Shown: positions 33,133-42,813, numbered from the stretch's first letter. The stretch is DNA of 64,000 nucleotides from Pseudomonas sp. B21-015 (GCF_024749285.1 NZ_CP087196.1:2170001-2234000), one strand, 5' to 3'. Translations and numbers: made by a program. Notes: generated by a model not told the origin, from the letters alone.

Positions 33133-35613
33133 ATGTCAGCAATTCATGAGTTGAAACCTCTGTTCAAGGCCTTGGTCATTGCCCGAACCCTGTGCTCGCG
33201 TCGCTCGTTGGCCGGTCTGGGCATGGCTTGCCTGCTGCCGCTCAGCGCGCAGGTCCACGCCGAAGACTTCACCCTCAACATTCCTGCCCAGCCTTTGCCT
33301 CAGGCGCTGCAGGCGTTTGGCACGCAGACCAATCAGCAGGTGATCTACAACGCCGATGACATGGCCGGCCTGCGCAGCACACGCGTCAGCGGCAAGTTGA
33401 GCAGCGAAGCGGCGATTGCCCAATTGCTCAAGGGCACGGGCGTGCACTACAGCTTTGAAGGCAACACGCTGATGCTGGTACGCGGCAGTTCGACCGAGGG
33501 TCTGGAACTGGGCGCCACCACCATCAACGCGCAACAGGTGGGCGCGACCACCGAAGGTTCGAATTCCTACACCTCGAATGCCGTGACCATCGGCAAGGGC
33601 ACCCACACCCTCAAGGAAATCCCGCAGTCGGTCACGGTGATGACCCGCAAGCAAATGGATGATCAGGACATCGTCGATCTCAAGGACGCGGCCAACAAGA
33701 CCACCGGACTGGTCGGTGCCCAAGGCGTTGGCAGAGGTTTGATCCTCTCTTCGCGCGGTTTCCAGATCGATGACTGGCAGTACGACGGTGTGCCGATCCC
33801 GCGCAACACTTACGCGCTGGGCAACTGGGCCACGCAGGACTTGATTTTCTTCGACCGCATGGAAGTGCTGCGCGGTGCGTCGGGCTTGCTGCAAGGCACC
33901 GGCAGCCCGGGTGGCGCGGTCAACCTGGTGCGCAAGCGCGGTCAGGCCACACCGACCGTGACCCTGACCGGCAAGGCCGGCTCCTGGGATCACTACGGTC
34001 TGCAACTGGACGCCGGTGGGCCGTTGAACCAGAACGGCACCATCCGTGGACGTTTCCTTGTCGACCAGGACGACACCCACACGTTCGTTGATTCCGAATG
34101 GTACAAGACCACCTCGCTGTACGGCGCGCTGGACTTCGATCTGAGCGAAGCCACTACCGTGGGCGTGGCGGTCAGCCAGTCCGACGGCGAATCGCGCTCG
34201 AATGTCCGCGGTTTCCCGCGTTACTCCGACAGTAAACCCATCGACCTGCCGCGCAGCACATACACCGGGGCGAAGTGGAACCATTCGGATATCGACGTCA
34301 CCACGCTCTACACCGATCTGGAACACCGTTTCAACGACGACTGGGCCTTCAAGGTCGGCGCCGTGCGCATGACGGAAACCAACAAGGCGAAGAACCAGCG
34401 GGTGCAATCCTCCGGCGATGGCATCAATCCCGATGGCAGCGGCGTGCAATACGCTGACTTCGTGACGGACATGGACTCCACCAAAGTCGCTCTGGACATG
34501 AACCTCACCGGCAAGTTCGAAGCCTTGTCCATGCCGCAGGAAATCATGGTGGGCGGCAACTATTCCAAATACACCTCGGACGACAAATACGCCCGAACCT
34601 TCAATGACAGCTCCGACAATATCTTCGACATTGATCACAACCGTCCGCAGATCAGCTACGAAGGCTTGATCAATAGCCCCGGTGGTCGTGGGACTCCCAG
34701 CCAATACGACATCCGCCAGAAAGGCCTGTACGGCAGCTGGCGGGTCAAGCCTGTTGAAGACCTGACCCTGGTGCTCGGCTCGCGGGTCAGTTGGTACGAC
34801 TACAATTACAAGTCTTCGACCCAGACCGCGACCGGCATTACAGACGATCCAAAAAGCACCGCCACCGAAACCGGGGAAGTCACGCCCTACGCCGGCATCA
34901 TTTATGACCTGAGCCGTGAATGGGCGGTCTACGCCAGTTACACCGACGTATATACACCGCAAACCGAACGCGATACCGCCGGCTCGGTACTTAAACCGAT
35001 TGTCGGCAGTAACTACGAGGTGGGTCTCAAGGGCGAGTTGATGGATGGCCGGATCAATACATCCGTGGCCCTGTTCCGTTACGACCAGGAAAACCGTGCC
35101 GTTCTCGATACGCAGGGTGCGCAAACCTGCGACGGTTGGTATTGCTCGACGGCATCGGGCAAAGTGCGCAGCCAAGGTCTGGACGCTGAAATCAGCGGCG
35201 AAGTGATCGACAATCTGCAACTGTTTGCCGGCTACACCTACAACACCACCCAATACCTCGACGACCCTGACAACGAAGGCAAAATCTTCAGCTGGTGGAC
35301 GCCTAAACACATGCTGCGTGTGTGGGGCAATTATCAGTTGAGCGGCGACTGGAGCCGTGTGAGTACCGGCCTGGGCTTTACCGCACAAACCCACACGGTA
35401 GGTTTCGACCACTCCGTCAACGTTCCGGGTTATACCGTGTGGAATGCCCGTGTCGGCTACCAGCTCACCCCGGAAATCGAGCTGGCGATGAATGCCAACA
35501 ACCTGTTTGACAAGACCTACTTCGCAGCGGCCTACAACCAGATTAACGGCAACAACAACTACGGTGATCCACGCAACGTGATGTTCAGCGTGAAGTACAC
35601 GCCGGAGTTCTGA
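33133..35613 (+). CDS. fpvA: Ferripyoverdine TonB-dependent outer membrane receptor, FpvA-like, with signalling domain
   Basis: 826 aa from ATG 33133 (AGAGAG upstream); P. aeruginosa FpvA is about 815 aa. An N-terminal signal peptide ends near AQVHA-ED at about residue 45. An STN signalling domain follows (FTLNIPAQPLPQALQAF), the part that contacts a FecR-type anti-sigma factor. A plug domain contains KEIPQSVTVMTRKQM, then a 22-strand barrel ends in the typical aromatic C-terminus KYTPEF. It imports ferric pyoverdine and signals through anti-sigma/sigma factors. It stands alone between the NRPS operon and the convergent pvdD-like gene, with terminators on both sides. Which pyoverdine it recognises is inferred from position: it should match the product of the neighbouring NRPSs. 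Confidence 0.93.
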   Translation: MSAIHELKPLFKALVIARTLCSRRSLAGLGMACLLPLSAQVHAEDFTLNIPAQPLPQALQAFGTQTNQQVIYNADDMAGLRSTRVSGKLSSEAAIAQLLKGTGVHYSFEGNTLMLVRGSSTEGLELGATTINAQQVGATTEGSNSYTSNAVTIGKGTHTLKEIPQSVTVMTRKQMDDQDIVDLKDAANKTTGLVGAQGVGRGLILSSRGFQIDDWQYDGVPIPRNTYALGNWATQDLIFFDRMEVLRGASGLLQGTGSPGGAVNLVRKRGQATPTVTLTGKAGSWDHYGLQLDAGGPLNQNGTIRGRFLVDQDDTHTFVDSEWYKTTSLYGALDFDLSEATTVGVAVSQSDGESRSNVRGFPRYSDSKPIDLPRSTYTGAKWNHSDIDVTTLYTDLEHRFNDDWAFKVGAVRMTETNKAKNQRVQSSGDGINPDGSGVQYADFVTDMDSTKVALDMNLTGKFEALSMPQEIMVGGNYSKYTSDDKYARTFNDSSDNIFDIDHNRPQISYEGLINSPGGRGTPSQYDIRQKGLYGSWRVKPVEDLTLVLGSRVSWYDYNYKSSTQTATGITDDPKSTATETGEVTPYAGIIYDLSREWAVYASYTDVYTPQTERDTAGSVLKPIVGSNYEVGLKGELMDGRINTSVALFRYDQENRAVLDTQGAQTCDGWYCSTASGKVRSQGLDAEISGEVIDNLQLFAGYTYNTTQYLDDPDNEGKIFSWWTPKHMLRVWGNYQLSGDWSRVSTGLGFTAQTHTVGFDHSVNVPGYTVWNARVGYQLTPEIELAMNANNLFDKTYFAAAYNQINGNNNYGDPRNVMFSVKYTPEF

Positions 35614-35640
35614 GTCCTTTGCACGAGCGTCAATGTTCCG

Positions 35641-35669
35641 GCCCGCGCCCTTTTATCAGGGGCGCGGGC
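35641..35669. terminator. GC-rich hairpin after fpvA
   Basis: Perfect ten-pair stem GCCCGCGCCC/GGGCGCGGGC with a 9-base loop, 28 bases after the fpvA stop. It lacks a following T-run, so it may stabilise the 3' end rather than terminate by itself. Confidence 0.45.
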
Positions 35670-35675
35670 TAATGC

Positions 35676-35714
35676 TTGTAGCAGCTGCCGAGTCCGCGAG
35701 GCTGCGATCTTTTT
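35676..35714. repeat. REP-like half unit
   Basis: TTGTAGCAGCTGCCGAGTCC followed by GCGAGGCTGCGATC, a single arm of the same repeat family as the pair at 57813-57890. Confidence 0.55.
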
Positions 35715-35735
35715 ATCGATTACCTGAAGTACAAA

Positions 35736-35770
35736 CAAAAACGCAGAAGCCATGGCTTCTGCGTTTTTTT
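35736..35770. terminator. Bidirectional intrinsic terminator
   Basis: Perfect stem AAAACGCAGAAGCC/GGCTTCTGCGTTTT with a minimal loop, flanked by A-run and T-run. It separates the convergent fpvA-like and pvdD-like genes and can act in both directions. Confidence 0.9.
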
Positions 35771-35782
35771 GCCGTCGCCCGG

Positions 35783-38700
35783 TCAGCTACATGACTCACC
35801 CTGGCAGCCGAGGAACACTTCGGTAAACGACTCGAGTAGCGACTCGGCGTAGATCATGCTGCGGTGTGGCAGCGGTGAGTGGATTGAGGTGTGCAATTGG
35901 CCTGTCACGTTGTGGGCCCTGAGCAGTTGTTCCGAATGCAGCACTTGCTCCAGGGTTTTATGCGACAGCGACCACCAGCAACTGGCCTGGACCTTGAGCA
36001 GCGGCAGCGAGAACTCTTCGAACGCCGCCACCAGACGCTCATGTATCGCATAGGCTTGGGCGTTCATGATCTCCTGCTTGATACCTTCCAGGGTCGCGAT
36101 CATTTCCTGTTCCCCGGTCGCCGTCTGTGCGCTGGCCCAGCGATAGAAGGCCTTGAGGTCGGCCGTCGGGTTCCGGGCGATGAAGTTCGCCGCCGCCGGT
36201 TCCAGATGCGCGAACATCAGGTTGAATACTTCGAGGGCCGCCAGCAGTTCGTTTTCCGCGCTGAGGTGGTTCGGGTTGTCTTCTTCCAGAGGCTTGCGCG
36301 GCAGATCCGCGGGCAAGTCATGTTCGGGCAATGTGGTGTCGACGAGGCCGAGGAAGGTCACTTCCTTGGCCTGGCGTTCCAGGTGAGCGGCGACGTCCAT
36401 GGCGATCGCGCCACCCAATGACCAGCCCATCAATCGATAGGGACCGTGGGGCTGTTTTTCGACGATCTGTGCGCTGTAGTCGGCAATCATCTCGGCCCAG
36501 GTCTGTGGGTTCGAGTCTTTGTCGGCGAAGCCCTTGTGCATCACGCCGAAGGTCCGGGCATGGGCGCTGAGTTTTTTCGCCAGCGGCTGATAGCAGAACA
36601 CGATACCGCCGCTGGGGTGCAGGCAGAACAGTGGCGGTGCCGACGCGGTCGAGGCATTGAGTTCGACCACGCACTGCGCATTCTGCTGATGTTCCAGGGC
36701 GATGAATCTGGCCAGCGCCTGGACATTGGGGTGAGCCAGCATTTGTTGCAGCGCCAGTTTGATGCCCAGGCGCGTGTTAAGGGTCGAGATGAATTGAATG
36801 GCCAGAATCGAGTGACCGCCCAGTTCGAAGAAATTGTCGTCCAGGCTGACACGGTCGACCTGCAACGCTTCTTGCCAAAGTTCGGCGAGCGCTTTTTCCA
36901 GCGGCGTGTCGGGCGCAATGAAGGGCCGCTGTGTCTGGCTGAGGTCGGGCAGCGGCAGGGCCTTGCGGTCCAGCTTGCCGTTGGGACTCAACGGCATGGC
37001 GGCCAGTATCAACAGATGACTGGGCACCATGTAGTCCGGCAGATTGACCTTGAGTTCAGTCTTGAGGGTTTCGCGCAGGTCGAGGTGTTGCTGCTCGTTC
37101 AGCGAGTCGCTTTGCGCCACGACATAGCCGGTCAACTGCAAACCCGCCGCGCCTTCCCGGGCAACCACCAACGCCTCACGGACCTGGGGCGATTGCAGCA
37201 GGCATGACTCGATTTCCCCGAGTTCGATGCGGAAACCGCGAATCTTCACCTGGTGATCCAACCGGCCTGCATACTCGATCACGCCGTCGGCGCGGTAGCG
37301 CGCCAGATCGCCGGTGCGATAGAGACGGCCGCCGCCCTGAGCATCGAACGGGTCGGGGATGAAGCGCTCGGCCGTGAGCTCAGGTCGCTTGAAGTAACCC
37401 CGTGCGAGCAGGTCGCCGGCAATCACCAGTTCACCCACGACGCCCACCGGCACCGGCTGGCCGCCGGCATCGAGCAGGTAAATCGCACGTCCGGCCAGAG
37501 GTTGGCCGATCGGCATGCTTTTAGGCAGGGCGATATGCCCCGTCACGTAGTCGCTGCAATCGAGCACCGTGGCGCTGACCGTCGTTTCCGTCGGCCCGTA
37601 GGTGTTCAGCAGCCGCACGTGCCCGAGCCCGGCCTTGCCCCAGGCCGCCACGCCCTCCGGTGGCATGGCTTCGCCACCGACGATCACTTGCCGCAATGCA
37701 CCGTAGTCGCGCTGACCGGCTGCGGCGAAGTCCTTGGCCAGCATGTTCCAGTAGGTGGTGGTGAGGTCGCTGACGCTGAACTGTTTGTCGAGCAGTTCGC
37801 GGTACCAGGTTGCACTGTCCCAGATATCCGGCCCGCGCAGCACCACCGAGGCGCCGCAGATCAACGCCGGGTAAAGCTGCTCGACGAAGGCATCGAAGTT
37901 GAACGTGGCGAACTGCAGGGAACGGTCCTGTGCGGTCAGGCCAAGAAACGCCAGTGCCACCTGGGCGTGACGGGTCAACGCCGCCTGGGTGATGCCGACC
38001 CCTTTGGGGCGACCGGTGGAGCCGGACGTGAACATCACATAGGCGAGGTTCTTGCCAGTAGTGCGGCAAGGCGGGTTGGGGGCGGGCAGCGTCCCCCGGA
38101 CATCGATGTCGTCGACGCACAGTCGCTGGACGCCAGGCAACGACGGCAGCCGATCAAGCAGCGAACGCTGGCTCAGCAACACACTCAGGCCACTGTCTTC
38201 AATCATCCAGGCCAGGCGTTCCCGCGGGTAGTCGGGGTCCAGCGGTACATAAGCGCCGCCGGCCTTGAGCACCGCCAGCAGGCTGATGATCATCTGCGCC
38301 GAACGCTCCACGGCAATGCCCACCAGCACTTCCGGTCCGACACCCTGTGCAATCAAGGAGTGGGCCAGGCCGTTGGCGGCGGCGTTGAGCTGGGCGTAGC
38401 TGAGCTGAAGATCGTCGCAGATCAGCGCCACCGCGTGCGGTGTGGCCAGCGCCTGGCGTTCGAACAATTGATGCACGCCTTCCTCGGGTTGGGCCGACAC
38501 GGGCGGGTTCCACTGCTGCAACTGCACTTGTCGCTCATCCTCGCCCAGCAACGGCAGTTCGCCGAGCGCGCGATCAGGATCATCGACCAGTGCCTGTAGC
38601 AGATTCTGCCAGTGCCCGGCCAGACGCTCGATGGTCTCGGGGGTGTAGAGGTCGCGGCTGTATTCCAGGCTCGCCGCCAGGCCGTGTGGCGAGTACGCGA

Positions 38701-39958
38701 CGTCCAGCGACAAATCGAACTTGGCCTGACCCGACCCCGCGTCAAGAAACTCCAACACCAGTCCGTCCAGATCGATGTGCGCAGGCTCCGCGCTGTCGGC
38801 CCGCCAGTTGAACAGCACCTGGAACAGCGGATTGGCTTGTGCGCTGGCCTGCAATTGCAGGGCATCGAAACTCAACTCCAGCGGGTAATCCGCATGGTCC
38901 AGCGCCGCCAGGGATTCGCGGCGCAGGCGCTGCAGGAAATCGCTGGCGGACAGCAACGGATCGAGGCGTACGCGGTACACCTGACTGCTGACAAAGAAGC
39001 CGACCAGCGCTTGGGTTTCGCTGCGATTGCGCGTGGCATTCGGCACGCCGACGGTAAAGTCCTGCTGACCGCTGTAGCGGCTCAACAACAGTTGCCAGGC
39101 CCCGAGCGCGACCACGAACGGCGTCAGGCCCTGTTGTTGGCAGAAGCGGTTCAGGGCAGCCGAAAGTGACCCCGGCAGTTCGAACTCATGCTTGCCGGCC
39201 GGATGGCGGTGTTGCGCGCTGCGGGGGAAATCCACCGGCATATCCAGGGTCGGCAACGGAGTGCCCAGGTAGTTTTGCCAGTAGTCGGCGCTGTTGGCGC
39301 AGGTCGCGCCATGCAGGTAGTCACCGCGTTGCCAGGCGGCGTAGTCGGCGTATTGAATCGCCGGACGTGGCAGCGGCGGGGCGTCTGCGTCGCTGGCCTG
39401 GGCGAAGGCACGGTTCAGGTCCTGCATCAGGATCGCGTTGGACCAGGCATCGGAGACGATGTGGTGCATGTTCATCAGCAACAGCTGTTCTTCGGTGCCG
39501 ACCTTGAGCAAGGTCGCGCGCATCAGCGGCGCCTGGCGCAGGTCGAACGGCGTGCCCGCCTGGGACTCGATGCGCAGCGCTATCCGCCGGGCGCGGTCTT
39601 CGTCGGCCAGTGCGGTCAGGTCTTCCTGGCCGAGCACCAACTTCGCCTGATCATCGACCACCTGCATGGCCACGCCGTCGATCTCGCGGAACGCCGTGCG
39701 CAGGATGTCGTGGCGGTCAAGCACCCGGTTCAGCGCAATTTCCAGACGCTGAGCCTGCAGCGTGCCGGTGATGCGCATCACTCGCGGCAGGTTGTAAGCG
39801 GCACTCTGCGGTGACAGTTGCTGTACAAACCACAACCGTTGCTGGGCAAAGGAGAGTGGCGCCGGGGTTTGCCGTGCGCGGGCGGCGATGCCTTGGGGTT
39901 GATCACCGGCATCGGCCAGCAGCAGCGCCAGTACATCATCATCGATCATGTCGTTCAT
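35783..39958 (-). CDS. pvdD: Terminal pyoverdine NRPS, C-A-T-TE (PvdD-like)
   Basis: 1391 aa from ATG 39958 (GAAGAGAG upstream). The frame is open further upstream but the first 24 codons have no ribosome-binding site. Approximate positions: C8 HHIVSDAWS 163, A8 FTSGSTGRPKG 641, carrier FFELGGHSIL 1043, thioesterase GWSLGG about 1180. The pocket code DAEDIGTVSK is identical to A6 of the PvdJ-like protein, so the first and last residues around OH-Asp should be the same cationic residue (Lys, Orn or Arg). No E domain, so L. The TE releases the finished ferribactin, by hydrolysis or cyclisation. It is the only TE domain in the window. It lies 136 bases downstream of pvdE on the same strand with no promoter box or terminator between, so the two are probably cotranscribed. 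Confidence 0.92.
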   Translation of the reverse strand: MNDMIDDDVLALLLADAGDQPQGIAARARQTPAPLSFAQQRLWFVQQLSPQSAAYNLPRVMRITGTLQAQRLEIALNRVLDRHDILRTAFREIDGVAMQVVDDQAKLVLGQEDLTALADEDRARRIALRIESQAGTPFDLRQAPLMRATLLKVGTEEQLLLMNMHHIVSDAWSNAILMQDLNRAFAQASDADAPPLPRPAIQYADYAAWQRGDYLHGATCANSADYWQNYLGTPLPTLDMPVDFPRSAQHRHPAGKHEFELPGSLSAALNRFCQQQGLTPFVVALGAWQLLLSRYSGQQDFTVGVPNATRNRSETQALVGFFVSSQVYRVRLDPLLSASDFLQRLRRESLAALDHADYPLELSFDALQLQASAQANPLFQVLFNWRADSAEPAHIDLDGLVLEFLDAGSGQAKFDLSLDVAYSPHGLAASLEYSRDLYTPETIERLAGHWQNLLQALVDDPDRALGELPLLGEDERQVQLQQWNPPVSAQPEEGVHQLFERQALATPHAVALICDDLQLSYAQLNAAANGLAHSLIAQGVGPEVLVGIAVERSAQMIISLLAVLKAGGAYVPLDPDYPRERLAWMIEDSGLSVLLSQRSLLDRLPSLPGVQRLCVDDIDVRGTLPAPNPPCRTTGKNLAYVMFTSGSTGRPKGVGITQAALTRHAQVALAFLGLTAQDRSLQFATFNFDAFVEQLYPALICGASVVLRGPDIWDSATWYRELLDKQFSVSDLTTTYWNMLAKDFAAAGQRDYGALRQVIVGGEAMPPEGVAAWGKAGLGHVRLLNTYGPTETTVSATVLDCSDYVTGHIALPKSMPIGQPLAGRAIYLLDAGGQPVPVGVVGELVIAGDLLARGYFKRPELTAERFIPDPFDAQGGGRLYRTGDLARYRADGVIEYAGRLDHQVKIRGFRIELGEIESCLLQSPQVREALVVAREGAAGLQLTGYVVAQSDSLNEQQHLDLRETLKTELKVNLPDYMVPSHLLILAAMPLSPNGKLDRKALPLPDLSQTQRPFIAPDTPLEKALAELWQEALQVDRVSLDDNFFELGGHSILAIQFISTLNTRLGIKLALQQMLAHPNVQALARFIALEHQQNAQCVVELNASTASAPPLFCLHPSGGIVFCYQPLAKKLSAHARTFGVMHKGFADKDSNPQTWAEMIADYSAQIVEKQPHGPYRLMGWSLGGAIAMDVAAHLERQAKEVTFLGLVDTTLPEHDLPADLPRKPLEEDNPNHLSAENELLAALEVFNLMFAHLEPAAANFIARNPTADLKAFYRWASAQTATGEQEMIATLEGIKQEIMNAQAYAIHERLVAAFEEFSLPLLKVQASCWWSLSHKTLEQVLHSEQLLRAHNVTGQLHTSIHSPLPHRSMIYAESLLESFTEVFLGCQGESCS

Positions 39959-40094
39959 CGGTCTCTCTTCGTCGGCGGCCGCCTGGGCGCTGACGGCTTG
40001 GCCGGACGTTGCGCCCACACGGGTAAACATTCAGTGGGTAACGGCCGGAACGAGGGCGCTCCGGCGGATTGACAGGCGTTGGCAGAGAGCGTGA

Positions 40095-41753
40095 TCAGAC
40101 CGCCGCCAACGACGGCTTCTGCGCGACGACCCGTCCGCCCTCCATCCGCACCAATTGGTCGGCGACATCGAAGTAACGGTCGTCGTGGGAAATGACGATG
40201 ATGGTCTTGCCCAGGTATTTGAGTTCCGGCAACAGCTCGGTGTAGAAGATGCGCCGGAAGGCCGGGTCCTGGTCGGCCGCCCACTCGTCGAACACCAGCA
40301 CCGGGCGTTCTTCCAGCCAGGCGTTCAACAGGGCCAGGCGTTTGCGCTGGCCGGTGGACAGGTCGGTGGTGCTGAAGGCGCCATCGCGGATGCTGACCTT
40401 GTGCGAGATTTCCAGGCGTTCCAGGTAACGGTTGGCGTCTTCGGGAACGTTCTGTTCGCCTTGCACCAATTCGTCGAACAGGTAGTAGTCGGCGAAAATC
40501 GTGGTGAACAACTGGCGATAGTCGTCGCGGTCATGCGCCAGGACCGGCTTACCGTTAAGGATGATTTCCCCGCCCTGCGGCGCATACAGCCCCAGCAACA
40601 ACTTGATCAGCGTGGTCTTGCCGCCGCCATTCTCGCCGACGATGAACACGATCTCGCCCTGGACGATGGACAGGTTGACCGGCCCGAGGGCGAAGGGCTT
40701 GCTGCCGTCCACCGCCGGGAAGGCGAAATGCACGTCGCGCAATTCAAGGTGTTCGACCACCGGTTTCGGCGCGTCTTTGTCACTGAGCAGCAGGTGCGGT
40801 TCCGGTGAAGAAAACTGCTCCGCCAGATCGGCGATGCGCTTGAACGCAATGTTGGCGCGGCTGACCACCGGCAGGGTGGTGACCAGGTATTCCATCGGGC
40901 CCTTCATGTACAGCAGCACCAGCACGAACCCGCTGAGCACCGCTTTATCAGTGCCCAGCCACAGCGATTGCAGAGCCAGCGCCAGGCCGATCACCACGAA
41001 AAACAGCATCGAGCCAAGGGTCTTGGCTACCACGAAGGTGTTGACCGCGCGGATGTGCGTGTTGCAGATGAAATCAGCGGTGCCTTCGATGCGTTGGCTG
41101 AACATGCGTTGGCGGCGTGGACGATGGATGCGCAGTTCCTTGGCGCCGGCGGCAATCGCGCTGTAGTGCTTTTGCAGTTCGTCCTCGGCCTCGCGAGCCG
41201 CCTGGAAACCCTTGATGCCCTTGGCCCGGGCCACGTATTGCAGCGCGGTGCCGATCACCAGGGCCACCAGCAGCAAGGCAAACATCGGCAACGACAGGTA
41301 GGCCAGGTAGCTCAGGCACCCGAGGGTGACGGTGAACGCAATGGCCAGCGGCGCGAAGGAAAAGGCGAAATCACTGACGGTGTCGACGTCATGGGTCAGC
41401 ACCGGAATCAGCCGATAACTGCGGAAGCGCTCGATCTGTTCGATCGGTGCCAACAGGACTTTTTCCCCCAGGGATTTACGCAGCCCGGCAATGATGTGCT
41501 GCCCGACATGGTTGGTGCCAATGTCCGACAGGATCGACGTCAGCAACGCCACCGCGCACAGGCCGATAAACGTTGCCAACACCCGGGTTGACGGGGTGCC
41601 GGCGGCGTTCAGCGCGTCATTGATGGTCGCCAGTAACGCGGTGATGCTGAGGCCACCGAGCATGCCGAGCATGATCGACACCACAACGATGACCCGGAAA
41701 GGCCTGAGCAGGCCGAGGACTTCACTGAAGGCTCCGCGGGATTTTGAGGTCAT
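40095..41753 (-). CDS. pvdE: Pyoverdine precursor ABC exporter PvdE
   Basis: 552 aa from ATG 41753; P. aeruginosa PvdE is about 549 aa. A TTG at 41795 extends the frame but is less likely. The N-terminal half is a type I ABC transmembrane domain with about six hydrophobic segments. The C-terminal half is an ATPase with Walker A GENGGGKTT at about 371, signature LSTGQRKRL and Walker B PVLVFDEW. PvdE exports acylated or deacylated ferribactin from cytoplasm to periplasm. A perfect PvdS-type box lies 61 bases upstream. In P. aeruginosa pvdF precedes pvdE towards pvdO; here pvdF is absent. Confidence 0.93.
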   Translation of the reverse strand: MTSKSRGAFSEVLGLLRPFRVIVVVSIMLGMLGGLSITALLATINDALNAAGTPSTRVLATFIGLCAVALLTSILSDIGTNHVGQHIIAGLRKSLGEKVLLAPIEQIERFRSYRLIPVLTHDVDTVSDFAFSFAPLAIAFTVTLGCLSYLAYLSLPMFALLLVALVIGTALQYVARAKGIKGFQAAREAEDELQKHYSAIAAGAKELRIHRPRRQRMFSQRIEGTADFICNTHIRAVNTFVVAKTLGSMLFFVVIGLALALQSLWLGTDKAVLSGFVLVLLYMKGPMEYLVTTLPVVSRANIAFKRIADLAEQFSSPEPHLLLSDKDAPKPVVEHLELRDVHFAFPAVDGSKPFALGPVNLSIVQGEIVFIVGENGGGKTTLIKLLLGLYAPQGGEIILNGKPVLAHDRDDYRQLFTTIFADYYLFDELVQGEQNVPEDANRYLERLEISHKVSIRDGAFSTTDLSTGQRKRLALLNAWLEERPVLVFDEWAADQDPAFRRIFYTELLPELKYLGKTIIVISHDDRYFDVADQLVRMEGGRVVAQKPSLAAV

Positions 41754-41814
41754 GGAAGTTTCCGCTTCAAGTGCCGCTAAAGGGCAAAGGTTCAAGAGTT
41801 TGGCTGCTTAAAAG

Positions 41815-41838
41815 ACGAAACCCGTGGGCGGCGATTTA
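41815..41838 (-). promoter_or_regulatory. PvdS-type promoter of pvdE
   Basis: TAAAT (41838-41834) and CGT (41817-41815) separated by 16 bases on the minus strand, a perfect match. The TAAAT falls in the loop of the hairpin at 41818-41853. Confidence 0.8.
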
Positions 41839-41853
41839 GCCGCGCACGGGTTT
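41818..41853 (-). terminator. Hairpin terminator downstream of pvdO, overlapping the pvdE promoter
   Basis: Nine-pair stem AAACCCGTG/CACGGGTTT continued after one mismatch by five more pairs around the loop GATTTA. In the minus direction it is followed by TTTCGTCTTTT. It lies 31 bases after the pvdO stop. Confidence 0.7.
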
Positions 41854-41884
41854 GTTGCAGGTCATGCGACAGGAGGTGGGAGCC

Positions 41885-42772
41885 TCAAAGATCTCGCGCG
41901 ACGCGAAAACCGATCCAGTCGCCACGGGTGTCGGGGTAGGTGGCATTACGGTTGCCCGAACGCGAGAACACCGGTGCTTCACCCCAGTCATTGCCGCGAA
42001 TGCGCCGGGCTGTGCATTCGCCGGTCAACCACGCACTGCCATCGCTCGGTGCACCGACGTAGTTCTCGTTGTAGCAATCGGCGGTCCACTCATAGACGTT
42101 GCCGTGCATGTCGTACACACCGAAGGCGTTGGCCGGGAAGCTGCCCGCCGGTGAGGTGAAGTTGTAGCCATCGGCGGCGCCGTAGGTGTTGGCGTGTCTG
42201 GCGATGCTGTATTCCTTGCCTTCATCGAACGGGAAGGGGAACGGGCCGCTGCTGCCCGCGCGGGCGGCATACTCACGCAGCGATTCGCTGACCAATCGAT
42301 AGTGTTTGCCGGTCTTCTTCGAGAGCCAGGCCACGTAGGCATTGACCTCGGGGAAGTCCATGCACACCGCCGGATGCCTGGCCGTGCGCTCATAGCGCGG
42401 CACGCCGGCCTTGCACTCGCGGCCCGGCCGGGTGTCGCCGTCGGGCATGACGTAACCGCTGTCGCGCAGGTAGGCGTCCCACTCGCCGGCCAGCACCTGA
42501 AAGCGGCTGATGGCCAGCGGTTTGGTAAAGGTCACCGGGTGCAACGGACCTTCGTCGGGTTCGCGCCCCACTTCATTGTCCGGGGTGCCCATGGTGAAGG
42601 TTCCGGTGGGCAGCACGACCATCTCCGGGCAGTCCTTGCAGTCCTTGAACACCTTTCCGGGCGGGGCGGGTGCGGCGGCCTGAGCGGCGCCCGGCAGCAG
42701 GCCGGCAACCACGGCGGCGAAGGCCAGTGCGGGGAGCGTCTTCAGGGAAAAGCTACGCAGCTCACTGTTCAT
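41885..42772 (-). CDS. pvdO: Periplasmic pyoverdine maturation protein PvdO (formylglycine-enzyme fold)
   Basis: 295 aa from ATG 42772 (an ATG at 42775 is adjacent; CGAGAG upstream). A Sec signal peptide ends near AAQA-AAP. The rest is an FGE-sulfatase fold: MVVLPTGTFTMGTPDNE near the start, VYEWTADCYNENY and the C-terminal IGFRVARDL. In P. aeruginosa PvdO is needed for the last oxidation of dihydropyoverdine to pyoverdine. The 161-base gap to pvdN contains a REPIN and no promoter box, so it is probably read from the pvdM promoter. Confidence 0.92.
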   Translation of the reverse strand: MNSELRSFSLKTLPALAFAAVVAGLLPGAAQAAAPAPPGKVFKDCKDCPEMVVLPTGTFTMGTPDNEVGREPDEGPLHPVTFTKPLAISRFQVLAGEWDAYLRDSGYVMPDGDTRPGRECKAGVPRYERTARHPAVCMDFPEVNAYVAWLSKKTGKHYRLVSESLREYAARAGSSGPFPFPFDEGKEYSIARHANTYGAADGYNFTSPAGSFPANAFGVYDMHGNVYEWTADCYNENYVGAPSDGSAWLTGECTARRIRGNDWGEAPVFSRSGNRNATYPDTRGDWIGFRVARDL

Positions 42773-42813
42773 CATTGCTCTCGATAAAAAGTTGAAAGGA
42801 AGGGCGCGAAACC

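Noticed and set aside
33136..35412. 758-codon minus-strand frame antisense to fpvA
   Set aside because: Mirror of a clear TonB receptor; composition is that of a codon-position shadow.
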